Shown here: positions 30,749-41,096 of the stretch, piece after piece
How the letters are laid out: each line of letters opens with the position of its first letter
Position numbering within the stretch: the stretch's first letter is position 1
NCBI GenBank assembly: GCA_022844485.1
Contig: JALHLQ010000024.1
Span: 1-57,643, forward strand
Source: Xanthobacteraceae bacterium
GTDB taxonomy: Bacteria > Pseudomonadota > Alphaproteobacteria > Rhizobiales > Xanthobacteraceae
Direction of reading: 5' to 3'
Length of the DNA stretch: 57,643 nt
Notes under the pieces: generated by a model
The model's database searches: none
What the model was told of the DNA's origin: nothing
Seen by the model: only the letters and a program-made list of their open reading frames with translations
Made by a program: the position numbers and the translations under genes

Positions 30749-31609
30749 GTGGCCGAATTCAACCCTACCGCGCACGATGCCGCCGCTGCGCCGAAACCGA
30801 AAAGCGAGCTCCGGTTACGGGTCGTGTCTGCCGTCGTCCTGGCCCCACTTGCGATCATAACCGCGTATTGGGGGGGATGGGGCTTTGTCGTCTTTTGGAC
30901 GGTTGCCGCCGTCGCGGTTTTCTGGGAATGGAGCGGGCTCGTTCTTCCGCGGGCGCGGCGGCAGATCCTTCCCATCGGGACGGTGGCGATCACAACGGCC
31001 TCGGTGTTTGCCGCGCTTCAACATGCTCCGCTTGCGCTCGCGGCTTTGATCCTCGGAGCTTTCCTGGTCACGATGCTCGCGGATTTGGGTCAGCGCGGCT
31101 GGAGCGGGTCAGGCGTTCTTTATGCCGGCATGATCATGCTGGCTCCTGTGGTGTTGCGCGCTAGCTCGGAGTTTGGATTTTTGGCGGTGCTGCTGCTTTT
31201 CGCCGTCGTCTGGTCGACCGACATTGGGGCCTATTTTGCCGGACGATCGATCGGAGGGCCAAAACTCTGGCCAGCGGTAAGCCCGAAGAAGACATGGTCC
31301 GGAGCTCTCGCGGGAACGGCCGCCGGCATCGTAGCCGGTTCAGCCGTCACCATGGCCGGCGGGTTCGGGGCCAGCTTTGCACTGGGCGTAGTGATCCTGT
31401 TGCTGTCAATCGCGTCACAGGCCGGCGACCTGTTTGAGTCCGCCGTGAAGCGTCGCTTCGGTGCAAAAGATGCAAGCCATTTGATCCCCGGGCATGGCGG
31501 ATTGATGGACCGCCTCGATGGGTTCGTGATCGCTGCAAGCGTGGCTGCGGCGATCGGTGTCGCACGGGCCGGGCTCGCTGCTCCGTCACGCGGCCTGCTC
31601 GTGTGGTGA
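30749..31609 (+). CDS. cdsA: Phosphatidate cytidylyltransferase
   Basis: CdsA makes CDP-diacylglycerol from phosphatidic acid and CTP at the inner membrane. The 286-residue product has about seven spans and the C-terminal family signature SAVKRRFGAKDASHL followed by IPGHGGLMDRLDGF, which holds the metal-binding Asp residues. The start is GTG, two bases after the uppS stop. The N-terminal 20 residues are polar. Confidence 0.95.
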   Translation: MAEFNPTAHDAAAAPKPKSELRLRVVSAVVLAPLAIITAYWGGWGFVVFWTVAAVAVFWEWSGLVLPRARRQILPIGTVAITTASVFAALQHAPLALAALILGAFLVTMLADLGQRGWSGSGVLYAGMIMLAPVVLRASSEFGFLAVLLLFAVVWSTDIGAYFAGRSIGGPKLWPAVSPKKTWSGALAGTAAGIVAGSAVTMAGGFGASFALGVVILLLSIASQAGDLFESAVKRRFGAKDASHLIPGHGGLMDRLDGFVIAASVAAAIGVARAGLAAPSRGLLVW

Positions 31610-31612
31610 TCG

Positions 31613-32833
31613 ATGCAGGTTGATCAGCAGACGGACAGGCTGAATGTTGCCGGCGGGAAGAGCGTCACCGTTCTCGGGGCGACCGGCTCGATTGGGCAAA
31701 GCACGCTCGACGTGGTGATCAGCAACCAGGGCGGCTTTCGGGTTGAAGCCCTGACCGCTATCCGTAGCGTCGACAAGCTCGCAGCGGCGGCCCGGCAGAC
31801 AAGCGCCCGCTTCGCCGCGATCGCCGATCCTGCGCTCTACCGTGAACTCAAGGACGCTTTGGTTGGCACCGTAACGGAGGCCGCGGCAGGACCGGCGGCT
31901 CTGATCGAAGCGGCGCAACGGCCGGCAGATTGGGTTATGGCCGCCATTGTCGGAGCCAGCGGGCTGGAGCCGACGCTCGCGGCGGTGGATCGCGGGGTCA
32001 CGATTGCACTTGCCAACAAGGAGTGCCTGGTTTGCGCGGGCTCCATGTTCATGGAAAGGGTTCGGGCTTCAGGGGCTACCGTGCTTCCGGTCGATTCCGA
32101 GCACAATGCGGTCTTCCAGGCACTGACGGCGGGGCGGCGTAGCGACGTTTGGCGCGTCATTCTGACGGCGTCCGGTGGTCCCTTTCGGGGCTGGGCGCGC
32201 GAGGCCATACGGCGCGCCACGCCGCAACAGGCCTTGCAGCACCCGAACTGGACCATGGGCCCGAAGATCACCATCGACTCGGCCACCATGATGAACAAAG
32301 GTCTTGAGCTGATCGAGGCGCATCACTTGTTCGGGCTCGAGAGCCGGCAACTGGACGTCCTGGTCCACCCGCAATCCGTGGTCCACGGGCTCGTGGAGTA
32401 TCGCGATGGTTCGGTGGTCGCCCAACTGGGGGCGCCCGACATGCGCATACCCATTGCGCATGCACTCGCCTATCCGGAGCGGATTGAAAGCAAGGCATCG
32501 CGGCTCGATCTGGCCCGCCTGGGGAGCCTCACGTTCGAACCTCCCGATCTTGCGCGCTTTCCTGCCCTGAAGCTCGCGCGAGCGGCCATGGAGGCCGGGG
32601 GCAGCACGCCGACAGTGCTGAATGCGGCAAACGAAGTTGCCGTGGCAGAGTTCTTGGCGGGCCGCATCTCGTTCGGGCGAATTGTGGACCTTGTCGAAGA
32701 CGTGCTTGCCGTCGGCACCCGACAGGGCTTGACCCGCGCGGCTGTGAACCTTCAGGAGGTCCTCGCCATTGACCATAGTGCAAGAAAACTAACCCGGGAC
32801 CTCTTGCCCGAAATTGCCGTAAAGGCAACCTAG
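31613..32833 (+). CDS. dxr: 1-deoxy-D-xylulose 5-phosphate reductoisomerase
   Basis: DXR makes methylerythritol 4-phosphate, the second step of the MEP isoprenoid pathway. The 406-residue product has the NADPH-binding [15 protein letters not shown], the metal and substrate motifs [12 protein letters not shown] and [19 protein letters not shown], and the [12 protein letters not shown] block. It starts 3 bases after cdsA and supplies precursors for UppS, whose gene lies just upstream. Confidence 0.97.
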   Translation: MQVDQQTDRLNVAGGKSVTVLGATGSIGQSTLDVVISNQGGFRVEALTAIRSVDKLAAAARQTSARFAAIADPALYRELKDALVGTVTEAAAGPAALIEAAQRPADWVMAAIVGASGLEPTLAAVDRGVTIALANKECLVCAGSMFMERVRASGATVLPVDSEHNAVFQALTAGRRSDVWRVILTASGGPFRGWAREAIRRATPQQALQHPNWTMGPKITIDSATMMNKGLELIEAHHLFGLESRQLDVLVHPQSVVHGLVEYRDGSVVAQLGAPDMRIPIAHALAYPERIESKASRLDLARLGSLTFEPPDLARFPALKLARAAMEAGGSTPTVLNAANEVAVAEFLAGRISFGRIVDLVEDVLAVGTRQGLTRAAVNLQEVLAIDHSARKLTRDLLPEIAVKAT

Positions 32834-32877
32834 ACCGTTAACCGCCGGCCGGCATCGGTCCGCAGACGAGGGACGTA

Positions 32878-34023
32878 ATGGAATTTCTCGGCGAACTCGG
32901 CAGTTGGGGCGGCTTGGTCGTCCGGTATCTCGTTCCGTTCCTTTTTGTCCTGACCATTGTCGTATTCTTCCACGAACTCGGCCACTTTCTCGTCGCGCGC
33001 TGGGTAGGCGTTCGCGTGCTCGTTTTTTCCGTCGGTTTTGGGCCTGAACTGATCGGCTTCAACGACCGGCACGGAACCCGATGGAAGCTGTCGGCGATCC
33101 CACTTGGCGGCTATGTCAAGTTTTTCGGCGATGAGAACGCGGCGAGCGTTCCCGATCATGCCGCAGCGGAGCGGATGAATGAAGCCGAGCGGCGCGAGAG
33201 CTTCCTTCACAAGAAGGTCGGTCAGAGAGCGGCCGTCGTTGCCGCCGGTCCGATCGCGAATTTCATTCTGGCGATCGTGATCTTCGCCGCCATATTCATG
33301 ACTTTCGGCAAGCAGGTCACGTCGGCTCGCGTCGACTCCGTCCAGCCAGGCAGCGCTGCTGCGACAGCCGGATTTCAACCCGGTGATCTCGTGGTGGCCA
33401 TTGATGGGCGAGCGATCGACAGCTTTACCGAGATGCAGCGCATCGTGAGCACCAGTGCAGGCCAGGCTCTCAGTGTCGCGGTCGAACGCGGCGGCGCGCA
33501 GGTGACGCTAAAGGCCGTGCCTGACCTGCGCGAGGTGAAGGATAACTTCGGCAACGTTCATCGCATCGGTGTTTTGGGTGTGAGCCGGTCCAGCGCACCA
33601 GGAGACATCCGCACCGAGCGGTCCAATCCGATAGCCGCCGTACAGCTCGGCGCGCAAGAGACATGGTTCGTTATCGAGCGCACCACGTCCTACATCACCG
33701 GCTTGATCGTTGGACGCGAAAAGGCCGATCAACTGGGCGGGCCTATTCGGATCGCCCAGATATCAGGTCAGGTTGCGACGGCGGGGTTCGTGGCGCTCAT
33801 GAACCTGACGGCCGTGCTCTCGGTGTCCATTGGGCTCCTGAACCTTTTCCCGATTCCTCTGCTCGATGGGGGCCACCTCATGTTCTATGCGGTTGAAGCC
33901 ATCCGCGGACGTCCGCTCTCCGAGCGGGCTCAGGAGCTTGGGTTCCGGATCGGGCTTGCGATTGTGTTGATGTTGATGATTTTCGCCACCTTTAACGACA
34001 TCCTGCACTTGGCCGGCTCGTGA
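32878..34023 (+). CDS. rseP: Site-2 protease RseP
   Basis: RseP is an intramembrane zinc metalloprotease that cleaves anti-sigma factors and signal-peptide remnants in the envelope stress response. The 381-residue product has HELGH in its first membrane segment (zinc and catalytic Glu) and LNLFPIPLLDGGHL near the C-terminus with the third zinc ligand Asp. One PDZ domain lies at about residues 145-230, whereas E. coli RseP (450 aa) has two. Four spans are predicted. Its partner gene bamA follows. Confidence 0.95.
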   Translation: MEFLGELGSWGGLVVRYLVPFLFVLTIVVFFHELGHFLVARWVGVRVLVFSVGFGPELIGFNDRHGTRWKLSAIPLGGYVKFFGDENAASVPDHAAAERMNEAERRESFLHKKVGQRAAVVAAGPIANFILAIVIFAAIFMTFGKQVTSARVDSVQPGSAAATAGFQPGDLVVAIDGRAIDSFTEMQRIVSTSAGQALSVAVERGGAQVTLKAVPDLREVKDNFGNVHRIGVLGVSRSSAPGDIRTERSNPIAAVQLGAQETWFVIERTTSYITGLIVGREKADQLGGPIRIAQISGQVATAGFVALMNLTAVLSVSIGLLNLFPIPLLDGGHLMFYAVEAIRGRPLSERAQELGFRIGLAIVLMLMIFATFNDILHLAGS

Positions 34024-34174
34024 TTCGTGTCCTTCCAGCAACGCTTTGAGGATAATGATGTTATTGGCGCTTTGTTGCGGTTTCCAGAGGCGTTAAAACC
34101 TTGTAAAAGCCTCGGCTAAGAAGAATCCGTCGGGTCGGGCGGGAGCGGCCGAAACAAAAAGGGGCGCCTGGCGC

Positions 34175-36565
34175 ATGGGACTGTGTGTGCGGGTATTGCG
34201 GGGATGGGTGGTTGCCAGTGCCGTCCTCGGGTGGCCGGCGTTGGGCGCGTTGACGCTGTCCTTGATGACATCGCAGCCTGCCAGCGCTCAAACCATCGTG
34301 GTTGAGGGGAACCGGCGTGTCGAGGCGGACACGATCCGCTCGTATTTTCAACCGGCGCCTGGGCGTGCGCTTGATTCCGCAAAGATCGACGAGGGCTTGA
34401 AAGCGCTTTATGCCACAGGCCTGTTTCAGGACATCCGAATCAACCAGTCGAGCGGCAGGCTGATCGTCTCCGTTGTCGAGGCGCCGGTCATCAACCGCGT
34501 GGCCTTCGAAGGCAATCGCCGAATCAAGGACGAACAGTTGCAGTCGGAGGTGCAGTCACGCGCTCGCGGCACCTTGTCGCGGCCAACGGTGCAATCGGAT
34601 GTGCAGCGGATCGTAGAGATGTACCGACGGAGCGGACGCTTCGACGTGCGCGTTGAGCCCAAGATCATCGAGCTGCCCAACGGGCGCGTCGATCTGGTAT
34701 ACGAAATCAGCGAGGGTCCCAAGACCGGGGTCAAGCAAATCCAGTTTGTCGGCAACAGAGCCTTTTCGGATTACCGGTTGCGCGATGTCGTCAAGACCGC
34801 GCAGTCGAATATCCTGAGCTTTTTGAAGAACAGCGACATCTACGATCCCGATCGCGTGGAGGCGGACCGTGACCTGTTGCGCCGCTTCTACTTGCGAAAC
34901 GGCTATGCCGATGTGCGGATCGTCGCCGCCGTTGCCGAATATGATCCCGGCCGCTCCGGTTTCGTCGTGACCTTCACGATTGAGGAGGGTGAGCTGTACC
35001 GGTTCGGGACAATCGATATCGTTTCGAACGTTCGTGACATCCCTGCGGACGCACTGCAGGCGAAGCTGCGGACGAAGTCCGGTTCTGTCTACAATGCCGA
35101 GGCGGTGGAGAAGACTGTTGAGGATATGACGATCGAAGTGGCGAAGCGCGGCTATGCGTTCGCTCAGATCCGTCCGCGCGGGGATCGAAATTTCGAGGGA
35201 CGGCTCGTCAATCTCGCCTACCTGATCGAGGAGGGCCCGCGGGCCTATATTGAGCGCATCAACATTCGCGGCAACACGCGTACGCGCGATTACGTGATCC
35301 GCCGCGAGTTCGATCTCTCGGAAGGCGACGCCTACAACCGGGCGCTGGTCGATCGGGCGGAGCGCCGTCTGAAGAACCTGAACTACTTCAAGACGGTCAA
35401 GATCACGAACGAGCCTGGATCGGCGCCAGACCGCCTTGTTCTGAACGTCGAAGTGGAGGAGCAGCCGACGGGTGAGTTTTCCATTGCCGGCGGCTACTCG
35501 ACGGCTGACGGCCTCATGGGCGAGGTCTCGGTGGGCGAGCGCAATCTGCTTGGCCGGGGACAATACGCCAAAGCCGCTATCCAATACGGCCAGCGATCGC
35601 GTGGGTTCGAATTATCCTTCGCCGAGCCGTACTTCCTCGACTACCGCTTGTCGGCCGGCATCGACGTTTTCGCGAAGACGACGCTTGCGAGCGGGAATCT
35701 CACCTACGAGAACGAGGTTGTCGGGGCTGGTCTGCGCTTCGGTTTTCCGCTGCGTGAAGATATCGGGCTGCAGCTTCGGTACTCAATCTATCAGCAAGAT
35801 ATCACCCTTGCCTCGGCGCTGAACAACTGCTCGCTCGCGAACCGGCCGCCTGCGTGTTACGCGGACGGCGAAGCTTCTATCGGCATCCGCCAAATGGTTG
35901 CCGATGGATCGCAGATCGTGTCCTCCATTGGCTACACGATTGCCTACAATACGCTGGACAGCAACAAGACTCCGCGCAACGGCCTCTATTCCGAGATCAA
36001 GCAGGATTTCGCCGGCGTCGGCGGCGACGTGAACTATCTCCGGACCACAACCGACAACAAGCTCTATTATGAACTGATGTCGGACGTGGTCGGCATCCTG
36101 CGCGCGCAAGCCGGGTACATCACGGGCTGGGGCAGCAAGGATCTGCGGATCATCGACCATTTCTCGGGTGGGCCGAACCTCGTTCGTGGATTTGCTTCCT
36201 ACGGGTTCGGTCCGCGCGATCTCACCATCGGCACGACGCAGGATACGCTCGGCGGGTCGACCTTCTGGGCAACGACGGCTGAGCTCCAGGCGCCGATTTA
36301 TGGTCTGCCGTCCGACCTCGGCCTGCGCGCAGCCGTGTTTGCCGATGCCGGGTCGGTCTGGAATTACAAGGGCCCGACATTCTTCCCGACCACAGGGGAG
36401 AGCATCACCCTGTTCGACTCGAGCAAGGTGCGGTCTTCGGTCGGAGCAGGAATTCTGTGGGATTCACCGTTTGGGCCGATCCGGGTTGACTACGCCTTCC
36501 CGGTCAGTAAGGAACCGTTCGACAGGATTCAGAGGTTCCGGTTCAGCGGAGGCACAAAGTTCTGA
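34175..36565 (+). CDS. bamA: Outer-membrane protein assembly factor BamA
   Basis: BamA is the essential beta-barrel core of the BAM complex that inserts outer-membrane proteins. The 796-residue precursor has a signal peptide with a likely cleavage after ASA at 36-38. Five POTRA repeats follow (about 39-430; the repeated VxGNRRxxxxxxRxxF pattern is visible), then the surface-antigen barrel. It ends in phenylalanine, as expected for an outer-membrane barrel. The VRGF-type lid motif appears as [15 protein letters not shown]. The 151-base gap upstream shows no gene. Confidence 0.97.
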   Translation: MGLCVRVLRGWVVASAVLGWPALGALTLSLMTSQPASAQTIVVEGNRRVEADTIRSYFQPAPGRALDSAKIDEGLKALYATGLFQDIRINQSSGRLIVSVVEAPVINRVAFEGNRRIKDEQLQSEVQSRARGTLSRPTVQSDVQRIVEMYRRSGRFDVRVEPKIIELPNGRVDLVYEISEGPKTGVKQIQFVGNRAFSDYRLRDVVKTAQSNILSFLKNSDIYDPDRVEADRDLLRRFYLRNGYADVRIVAAVAEYDPGRSGFVVTFTIEEGELYRFGTIDIVSNVRDIPADALQAKLRTKSGSVYNAEAVEKTVEDMTIEVAKRGYAFAQIRPRGDRNFEGRLVNLAYLIEEGPRAYIERINIRGNTRTRDYVIRREFDLSEGDAYNRALVDRAERRLKNLNYFKTVKITNEPGSAPDRLVLNVEVEEQPTGEFSIAGGYSTADGLMGEVSVGERNLLGRGQYAKAAIQYGQRSRGFELSFAEPYFLDYRLSAGIDVFAKTTLASGNLTYENEVVGAGLRFGFPLREDIGLQLRYSIYQQDITLASALNNCSLANRPPACYADGEASIGIRQMVADGSQIVSSIGYTIAYNTLDSNKTPRNGLYSEIKQDFAGVGGDVNYLRTTTDNKLYYELMSDVVGILRAQAGYITGWGSKDLRIIDHFSGGPNLVRGFASYGFGPRDLTIGTTQDTLGGSTFWATTAELQAPIYGLPSDLGLRAAVFADAGSVWNYKGPTFFPTTGESITLFDSSKVRSSVGAGILWDSPFGPIRVDYAFPVSKEPFDRIQRFRFSGGTKF

Positions 36566-36599
36566 CCTTTGTTTCGGGTGCGGCCACGGTGCCCGTGGT

Positions 36600-37685
36600 A
36601 TGAGCCAAACGTACTTTTTTGAGCCCGCGGCCGCCTTTACCGCAGCGGAGATAGAGGAACTGACCGGCGCAAAGGCGCGAAGCGGCGATTCGCTCGAGCG
36701 CAGGATCGACGGGCTCGCCGCGCTCGATCAGGCGGGTCCACGGGATCTTTCCTTTCTCGACAATCCGAAGTATGCGCATCAGCTTGCAAGGTCCCGTGCG
36801 GGTATTTGCCTGACGACCGAGCGATACGCCGCAAAAGCGCCGCGTGAGCTGACTGTCCTTGTTGTCCGGGAGCCTTACCGCGCCTTTGTCACCGTGGCGA
36901 GAAAGCTCTTCGCAGGCGCTTTGCAGCCCTCGTCGCTTGCCGAAGGACGGGCGGTTGCGCCAGGAGCGTCTGTGCATCCCACCGCGCGGTTGGAAAACGA
37001 TGTCGCCGTCGATCCGGGTGCCGTGATCGGCCCGCGAGCCGAGATTGGCAGCGGCACGGTCGTAGCGGCCACCGCCGTCATCGGTCCCGGCGTTCGCGTC
37101 GGCCGGAACTGCGCGGTCGGACCGGGGGTCACAATCACGAATGCGCTGATCGGCGACCGGGTTGTCATTCATCCGGGGTGCCGTATCGGTCAGGACGGCT
37201 TTGGCTTTGTCCTTGGATCAAAACGGCACGACAAGGTGCCGCAAATCGGCCGTGTCATCATCCAGGACGACGTTGAAATCGGGGCTGGTACAGCCATCGA
37301 CCGGGGAGCCATCCGCGACACGATCATCGGCGAAGGCACGAAGATCGACAATCTGGTGCAGATTGGCCACAATGTTGCGGTTGGGCGACACTGCGTCATC
37401 GTCGCGCAGAGCGGTATTTCGGGGAGTGCGACGCTGGAAGACTTTGTCGTTCTGGGAGCACGCGTTGGGGTCAACAATCACGCACGCATCGGCGAAGGCG
37501 CGCAGATCGCCGCAACGAGCATTGTTCGCGCCGAGGTCCCGGCCGGTGCGCGCTGGGGCGGCACGCCGGCAAAACCCAGCGTGCTTTGGCTGCGGGAAAT
37601 GGTTCTTCTCGAGCGGCTTGCCGCGCGCGGAATGAAAAACGCCGCGATGAAGATGGGCGGGACAGAGGATCAGCAGGATTTCTAA
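36600..37685 (+). CDS. lpxD: UDP-3-O-(3-hydroxyacyl)glucosamine N-acyltransferase
   Basis: LpxD adds the second hydroxyacyl chain in lipid A synthesis. The 361-residue product has an N-terminal uridine-binding domain ([20 protein letters not shown]) and a left-handed beta-helix of hexapeptide repeats. The catalytic His lies in [14 protein letters not shown]. The long C-terminal helix is present. The ATG at 36600 is 34 bases after the bamA stop; the upstream extension runs through bamA and is rejected. Confidence 0.96.
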   Translation: MSQTYFFEPAAAFTAAEIEELTGAKARSGDSLERRIDGLAALDQAGPRDLSFLDNPKYAHQLARSRAGICLTTERYAAKAPRELTVLVVREPYRAFVTVARKLFAGALQPSSLAEGRAVAPGASVHPTARLENDVAVDPGAVIGPRAEIGSGTVVAATAVIGPGVRVGRNCAVGPGVTITNALIGDRVVIHPGCRIGQDGFGFVLGSKRHDKVPQIGRVIIQDDVEIGAGTAIDRGAIRDTIIGEGTKIDNLVQIGHNVAVGRHCVIVAQSGISGSATLEDFVVLGARVGVNNHARIGEGAQIAATSIVRAEVPAGARWGGTPAKPSVLWLREMVLLERLAARGMKNAAMKMGGTEDQQDF

Positions 37686-37686
37686 G

Positions 37687-38145
37687 ATGGCGCACGATGA
37701 GCAGGGCATTTCGCTCGAGATGCAACAACTCATGGAGCTCTTGCCCCATCGTTATCCTTTTCTTCTGATTGACCGCATCATTGCGGTGAGGGGCGATGAA
37801 TCCTGCATCGGGATCAAGAATGTCACGGTGAACGAGCCGTTTTTTCAAGGCCACTTTCCTGGCCGTCCCGTGATGCCTGGCGTGCTCCTGCTGGAGGGCA
37901 TGGCGCAAAGCGCCGGCGCCATTTGCGTCATGTCGACCGGCACGAATCGCCCACCTCAGCAGGTTTATTTTCTGACCATCGACAAAGCAAAATTCCGCCG
38001 GCCCGTTGTGCCCGGCGACACCGTCCAGTATCACATGACGCGTATCGCCAAGCGCAAGACCATGTGGTGGTATCGGGGCGAAGCCCGCGTCAATGGCGAA
38101 CTTGCCTGCGAGGCCAAGGTGGGCGCCATGATCGCCGCGATCTGA
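37687..38145 (+). CDS. fabZ: 3-hydroxyacyl-[acyl-carrier-protein] dehydratase FabZ
   Basis: FabZ dehydrates 3-hydroxyacyl-ACP in fatty acid elongation and competes with LpxA and LpxD for the same hydroxyacyl-ACP pool, which explains its place among the lpx genes. The 152-residue hotdog-fold protein has [14 protein letters not shown] and the active-site [20 protein letters not shown] with His56 and Glu70. It starts one base after the lpxD stop. Confidence 0.97.
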   Translation: MAHDEQGISLEMQQLMELLPHRYPFLLIDRIIAVRGDESCIGIKNVTVNEPFFQGHFPGRPVMPGVLLLEGMAQSAGAICVMSTGTNRPPQQVYFLTIDKAKFRRPVVPGDTVQYHMTRIAKRKTMWWYRGEARVNGELACEAKVGAMIAAI

Positions 38146-38153
38146 TCGCGATC

Positions 38154-38978
38154 ATGACGAAGCATCCAACCGCTTGCATCGATCGCTCCGCGCAAATTGC
38201 CTCGGACGCCGTGATCGGCCCCTACTGCATGATCGGCCCGCATGCAGCGATCGCAAGCCGATGCGAACTCGTGGCGCATGTTCATGTCGCGGCACACACG
38301 ACGATCGGAGAGGGCACGCGCGTGCAGCCTTTCGCCTCCTTGGGCGGGCCCCCGCAATCGACGAAATATCGCGGGGGTCCGACACGCACGTCGATCGGGC
38401 GCGAGTGCGATATCCGCGAGGGCGTGACCGTCAATCGCGGAACCGAGGATGGCGGAGGCGAGACGCGCATCGGAGATCGCGCCATGCTCATGGCATCGTC
38501 GCATGTCGGACATGACTGCCAGGTCGGCAACAATGTCATCATGGCGAATTCTGCGGCACTCGGCGGCCATTGCGTCCTTGGCGATCACGTGTTCATCGGC
38601 GGCTTGGTGGGGCTGCATCAGTTCACCCGTGTCGGCGCGCACGCCATGATCGGCGGCATGACAGCCTTGCGCAGCGATGTCATTCCTTTCGGGCTGGCGG
38701 TTGGGCCGGAACGGGCGCGCTTAAGGGGGGTGAACCTCGTTGGAATGAAGCGGCGGGGCTTTTCGCGGGAATCGATCCGCGCCGTCCAGAAAGCCGTGAA
38801 GCGGCTCTTTGCCGGAGAGCAGGTGTTGGCGGATTCGATCGACACGATCGAAGCCGAATTCGGCACCGACCCGGCGGTCAAGATGATCGTTGCATTCTTG
38901 CGAGATGCGCGCGACCGGCCTCTTTGCCTTCCCGAACCATCAAAGCGACAGGATTGGGACGCAGCGAGCGTGGCATGA
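38154..38978 (+). CDS. lpxA: Acyl-[acyl-carrier-protein]--UDP-N-acetylglucosamine O-acyltransferase
   Basis: LpxA transfers a hydroxyacyl chain to UDP-GlcNAc, the first step of lipid A synthesis. The 274-residue product is a hexapeptide-repeat beta-helix trimer subunit with a C-terminal helical domain. [14 protein letters not shown] contains His117 and the likely catalytic base His120. Where E. coli has VTIHRGT (His99), this protein has VTVNRGT (Asn94), a substitution I recall from other alphaproteobacterial LpxA proteins and one close to the sugar site. Its stop overlaps the lpxI ATG. Confidence 0.96.
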   Translation: MTKHPTACIDRSAQIASDAVIGPYCMIGPHAAIASRCELVAHVHVAAHTTIGEGTRVQPFASLGGPPQSTKYRGGPTRTSIGRECDIREGVTVNRGTEDGGGETRIGDRAMLMASSHVGHDCQVGNNVIMANSAALGGHCVLGDHVFIGGLVGLHQFTRVGAHAMIGGMTALRSDVIPFGLAVGPERARLRGVNLVGMKRRGFSRESIRAVQKAVKRLFAGEQVLADSIDTIEAEFGTDPAVKMIVAFLRDARDRPLCLPEPSKRQDWDAASVA

Positions 38979-39850
38979 CCAGCTCAGTACGGGATTGCTC
39001 CCCCATCGGCATTGTGTGCGGCGGCGGCTCTTTGCCGTTCGCCATAGCCAATGCAGTGTTGCGGACCGGCCGTCCTGCCGTGCTCTTTCCCATCGTGGGT
39101 TGGGCAGATCGGGACATGGTTGCCAAGTACGACCATCGCTGGATCCGCCTCGGCCAGTTCGGCCGTTTTCGTAAACTGGCCGCCGAGAGCAGCTGCCGGG
39201 ACATCGTGTTCATCGGCACGCTCGTGCGGCCGGCGCTGAAGGACTTGCGTTTTGATTGGACCACGCTGCGGCTCTTGCCGCGGATTGCCGCATTGTTTCG
39301 GGGAGGGGACGATCACCTGCTCCGCGGTGTGGGCCAGGGATTCGAAGAGTTCGGATTCCGCCTATTGGGGGCGCACGAAGTCGCACCCGACGTCTTGATG
39401 ATCGAGGGGCCGATCGGGCGATGCGAGCCCAGCGCGCGTGATGCTGCGGACATCGAGGTTGGTCTGCGGCTGCTCGAGGCCATCGGCCCCTATGACGTCG
39501 GGCAAGCGGTGGTTGTAGCGAACAGGCGCGTGCTTGCGGTTGAGGCCGCAGAAGGCACCGACAGCATGCTGGAACGGATTATCGAATTGCGACGTCTACG
39601 CCGAATTCGCACACCGGTCGGCGTTGGCGTGCTCGTCAAGATGGCAAAGCCCGGGCAAGATCGGCGTTTCGACCTGCCGACGATCGGTCCGCAAACGGTG
39701 GCCGCGGTCGCACGCGCCGGACTTGCGGGAATGGCCATCGGCGCGGGCGAGGCCTTGATCGCGGAGCCGCAACTTGTCGCGGCGGCAGCCGACAGCACAA
39801 AAATGTTTGTCGTGGGCGTTGCCGGCGCAGCGCCAGGGAAACAGGCGTGA
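38975..39850 (+). CDS. lpxI: UDP-2,3-diacylglucosamine pyrophosphatase LpxI
   Basis: LpxI hydrolyses UDP-2,3-diacylglucosamine to lipid X, replacing LpxH in alphaproteobacteria. The 291-residue product (formerly DUF1009) has the N-terminal [19 protein letters not shown], the central [19 protein letters not shown] and the C-terminal [20 protein letters not shown], all typical. It sits between lpxA and lpxB with overlapping start and stop codons on both sides, which fits sequential pathway steps. Confidence 0.95.
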   Translation: MTSSVRDCSPIGIVCGGGSLPFAIANAVLRTGRPAVLFPIVGWADRDMVAKYDHRWIRLGQFGRFRKLAAESSCRDIVFIGTLVRPALKDLRFDWTTLRLLPRIAALFRGGDDHLLRGVGQGFEEFGFRLLGAHEVAPDVLMIEGPIGRCEPSARDAADIEVGLRLLEAIGPYDVGQAVVVANRRVLAVEAAEGTDSMLERIIELRRLRRIRTPVGVGVLVKMAKPGQDRRFDLPTIGPQTVAAVARAGLAGMAIGAGEALIAEPQLVAAAADSTKMFVVGVAGAAPGKQA

Positions 39851-41031
39851 GTGCTGATTCCGTCAAGCGACCATTGATGATCTTTCTCGTCGCGGGAGAA
39901 GAATCCGGTGACCGGCTTGGCGCCGCCTTGATCCGCGCCATCCGACAACGCGAGGGTCCGCTAACGCGCTTTGCCGGAGTCGGGGGCATCGACATGGCGC
40001 GCGAGGGCGTGCAAAGCCCGTTCCCCATCTCAGAACTCTCGATCATGGGAATAGTCGATGCGCTCAAGCGGCTGCCTACGATCGTCCGGCACATCAGAGA
40101 TGCTGCCGATATGGCCATCGCGGTCCGGCCGGACGCACTTGTGATCATCGACAGTCCGGAATTCACGCATCGTGTGGCCAAGCGCGTACGTCGCGCTGAT
40201 CGGTCAATCCCCATCATCGATTACGTATGCCCATCGGTTTGGGCCTGGCGTCCCTGGCGGGCGCGGGCAATGACGCGGTACGTTGACCACGTGCTCGCAC
40301 TCTTGCCTTTCGAACCAGCCGCGCTTCGACGACTCGGTGGGCCACCCTGCACTTATGTCGGGCATCCATTATCCGAGCGCGTCGGCTCTTTGCGCCCTTC
40401 GCGCGACGAGCAGGGCAGACGCGATGCGAAGCCGCCCTTGGTGTTGGTGCTGCCCGGCAGCCGTTGCGGCGAAGTGAGACGCTTGCTTCAGCCCTTCTCC
40501 GCCGCGCTGAGCCTTGCGGCGGCCGAGGTCGGTCCGCTGGAACTCGTGCTGCCGACCGTTCCGAGCCTCTACGCGGAGGTTAGCGAGGCGGTAGCGGAGT
40601 GGCCCGATCGGCCGCGCGTCGTTGTGGACGAGACGGAAAAGCATGCCGCGTTCCGCTCCGCGCGTGCGGCGCTTGCGGCGTCCGGGACAGTGACGCTTGA
40701 GCTCGCGCTGGCGCGCGTTCCGACGATTGCAGCCTATATCGTTTCGGAGTGGGATGCCGTCCTTGCACGGCGCTTGATTCGTGTGCCGACGGTCATCCTC
40801 GCCAATCTCGTGCTTGCGGACAACGTCGTTCCGGAATTTCTTCAGGAAAAGTGCACGCCGGAAGCGCTGTCGGAGGCGCTGGTGAAAATCGTCAATGATA
40901 CGCCGGAGCGGCGGAGACAGATCGAAGCGTTCTCACGCCTTGATGAGATCATGCAGATGGGAAGCGCCGTGCCGAGCGAAAAGGCGGCGGAGATTGTGAA
41001 TGCTGCGGCTCGAGGTTCACTTAAAGGATAG
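39847..41031 (+). CDS. lpxB: Lipid-A-disaccharide synthase
   Basis: LpxB is a GT-B glycosyltransferase that joins lipid X to UDP-2,3-diacylglucosamine, forming the lipid A disaccharide at the inner membrane. The 394-residue product has IFLVAGEESGDRLGAALI at the N-terminus, YVCPSVWAWRPWRARAM in the middle and LVLPGSRCGEVRRLLQPF in the nucleotide-sugar domain. The start is GTG within the lpxI stop (GTGA). This ends the envelope operon that starts near rpsB or rseP. Confidence 0.96.
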   Translation: MSADSVKRPLMIFLVAGEESGDRLGAALIRAIRQREGPLTRFAGVGGIDMAREGVQSPFPISELSIMGIVDALKRLPTIVRHIRDAADMAIAVRPDALVIIDSPEFTHRVAKRVRRADRSIPIIDYVCPSVWAWRPWRARAMTRYVDHVLALLPFEPAALRRLGGPPCTYVGHPLSERVGSLRPSRDEQGRRDAKPPLVLVLPGSRCGEVRRLLQPFSAALSLAAAEVGPLELVLPTVPSLYAEVSEAVAEWPDRPRVVVDETEKHAAFRSARAALAASGTVTLELALARVPTIAAYIVSEWDAVLARRLIRVPTVILANLVLADNVVPEFLQEKCTPEALSEALVKIVNDTPERRRQIEAFSRLDEIMQMGSAVPSEKAAEIVNAAARGSLKG

Positions 41032-41096
41032 CGGGCCGACGCCCGATGGCCTAGAATAATCGATGGAGTTGACGGCCGGGCTAGGGGGAGTCGTCG

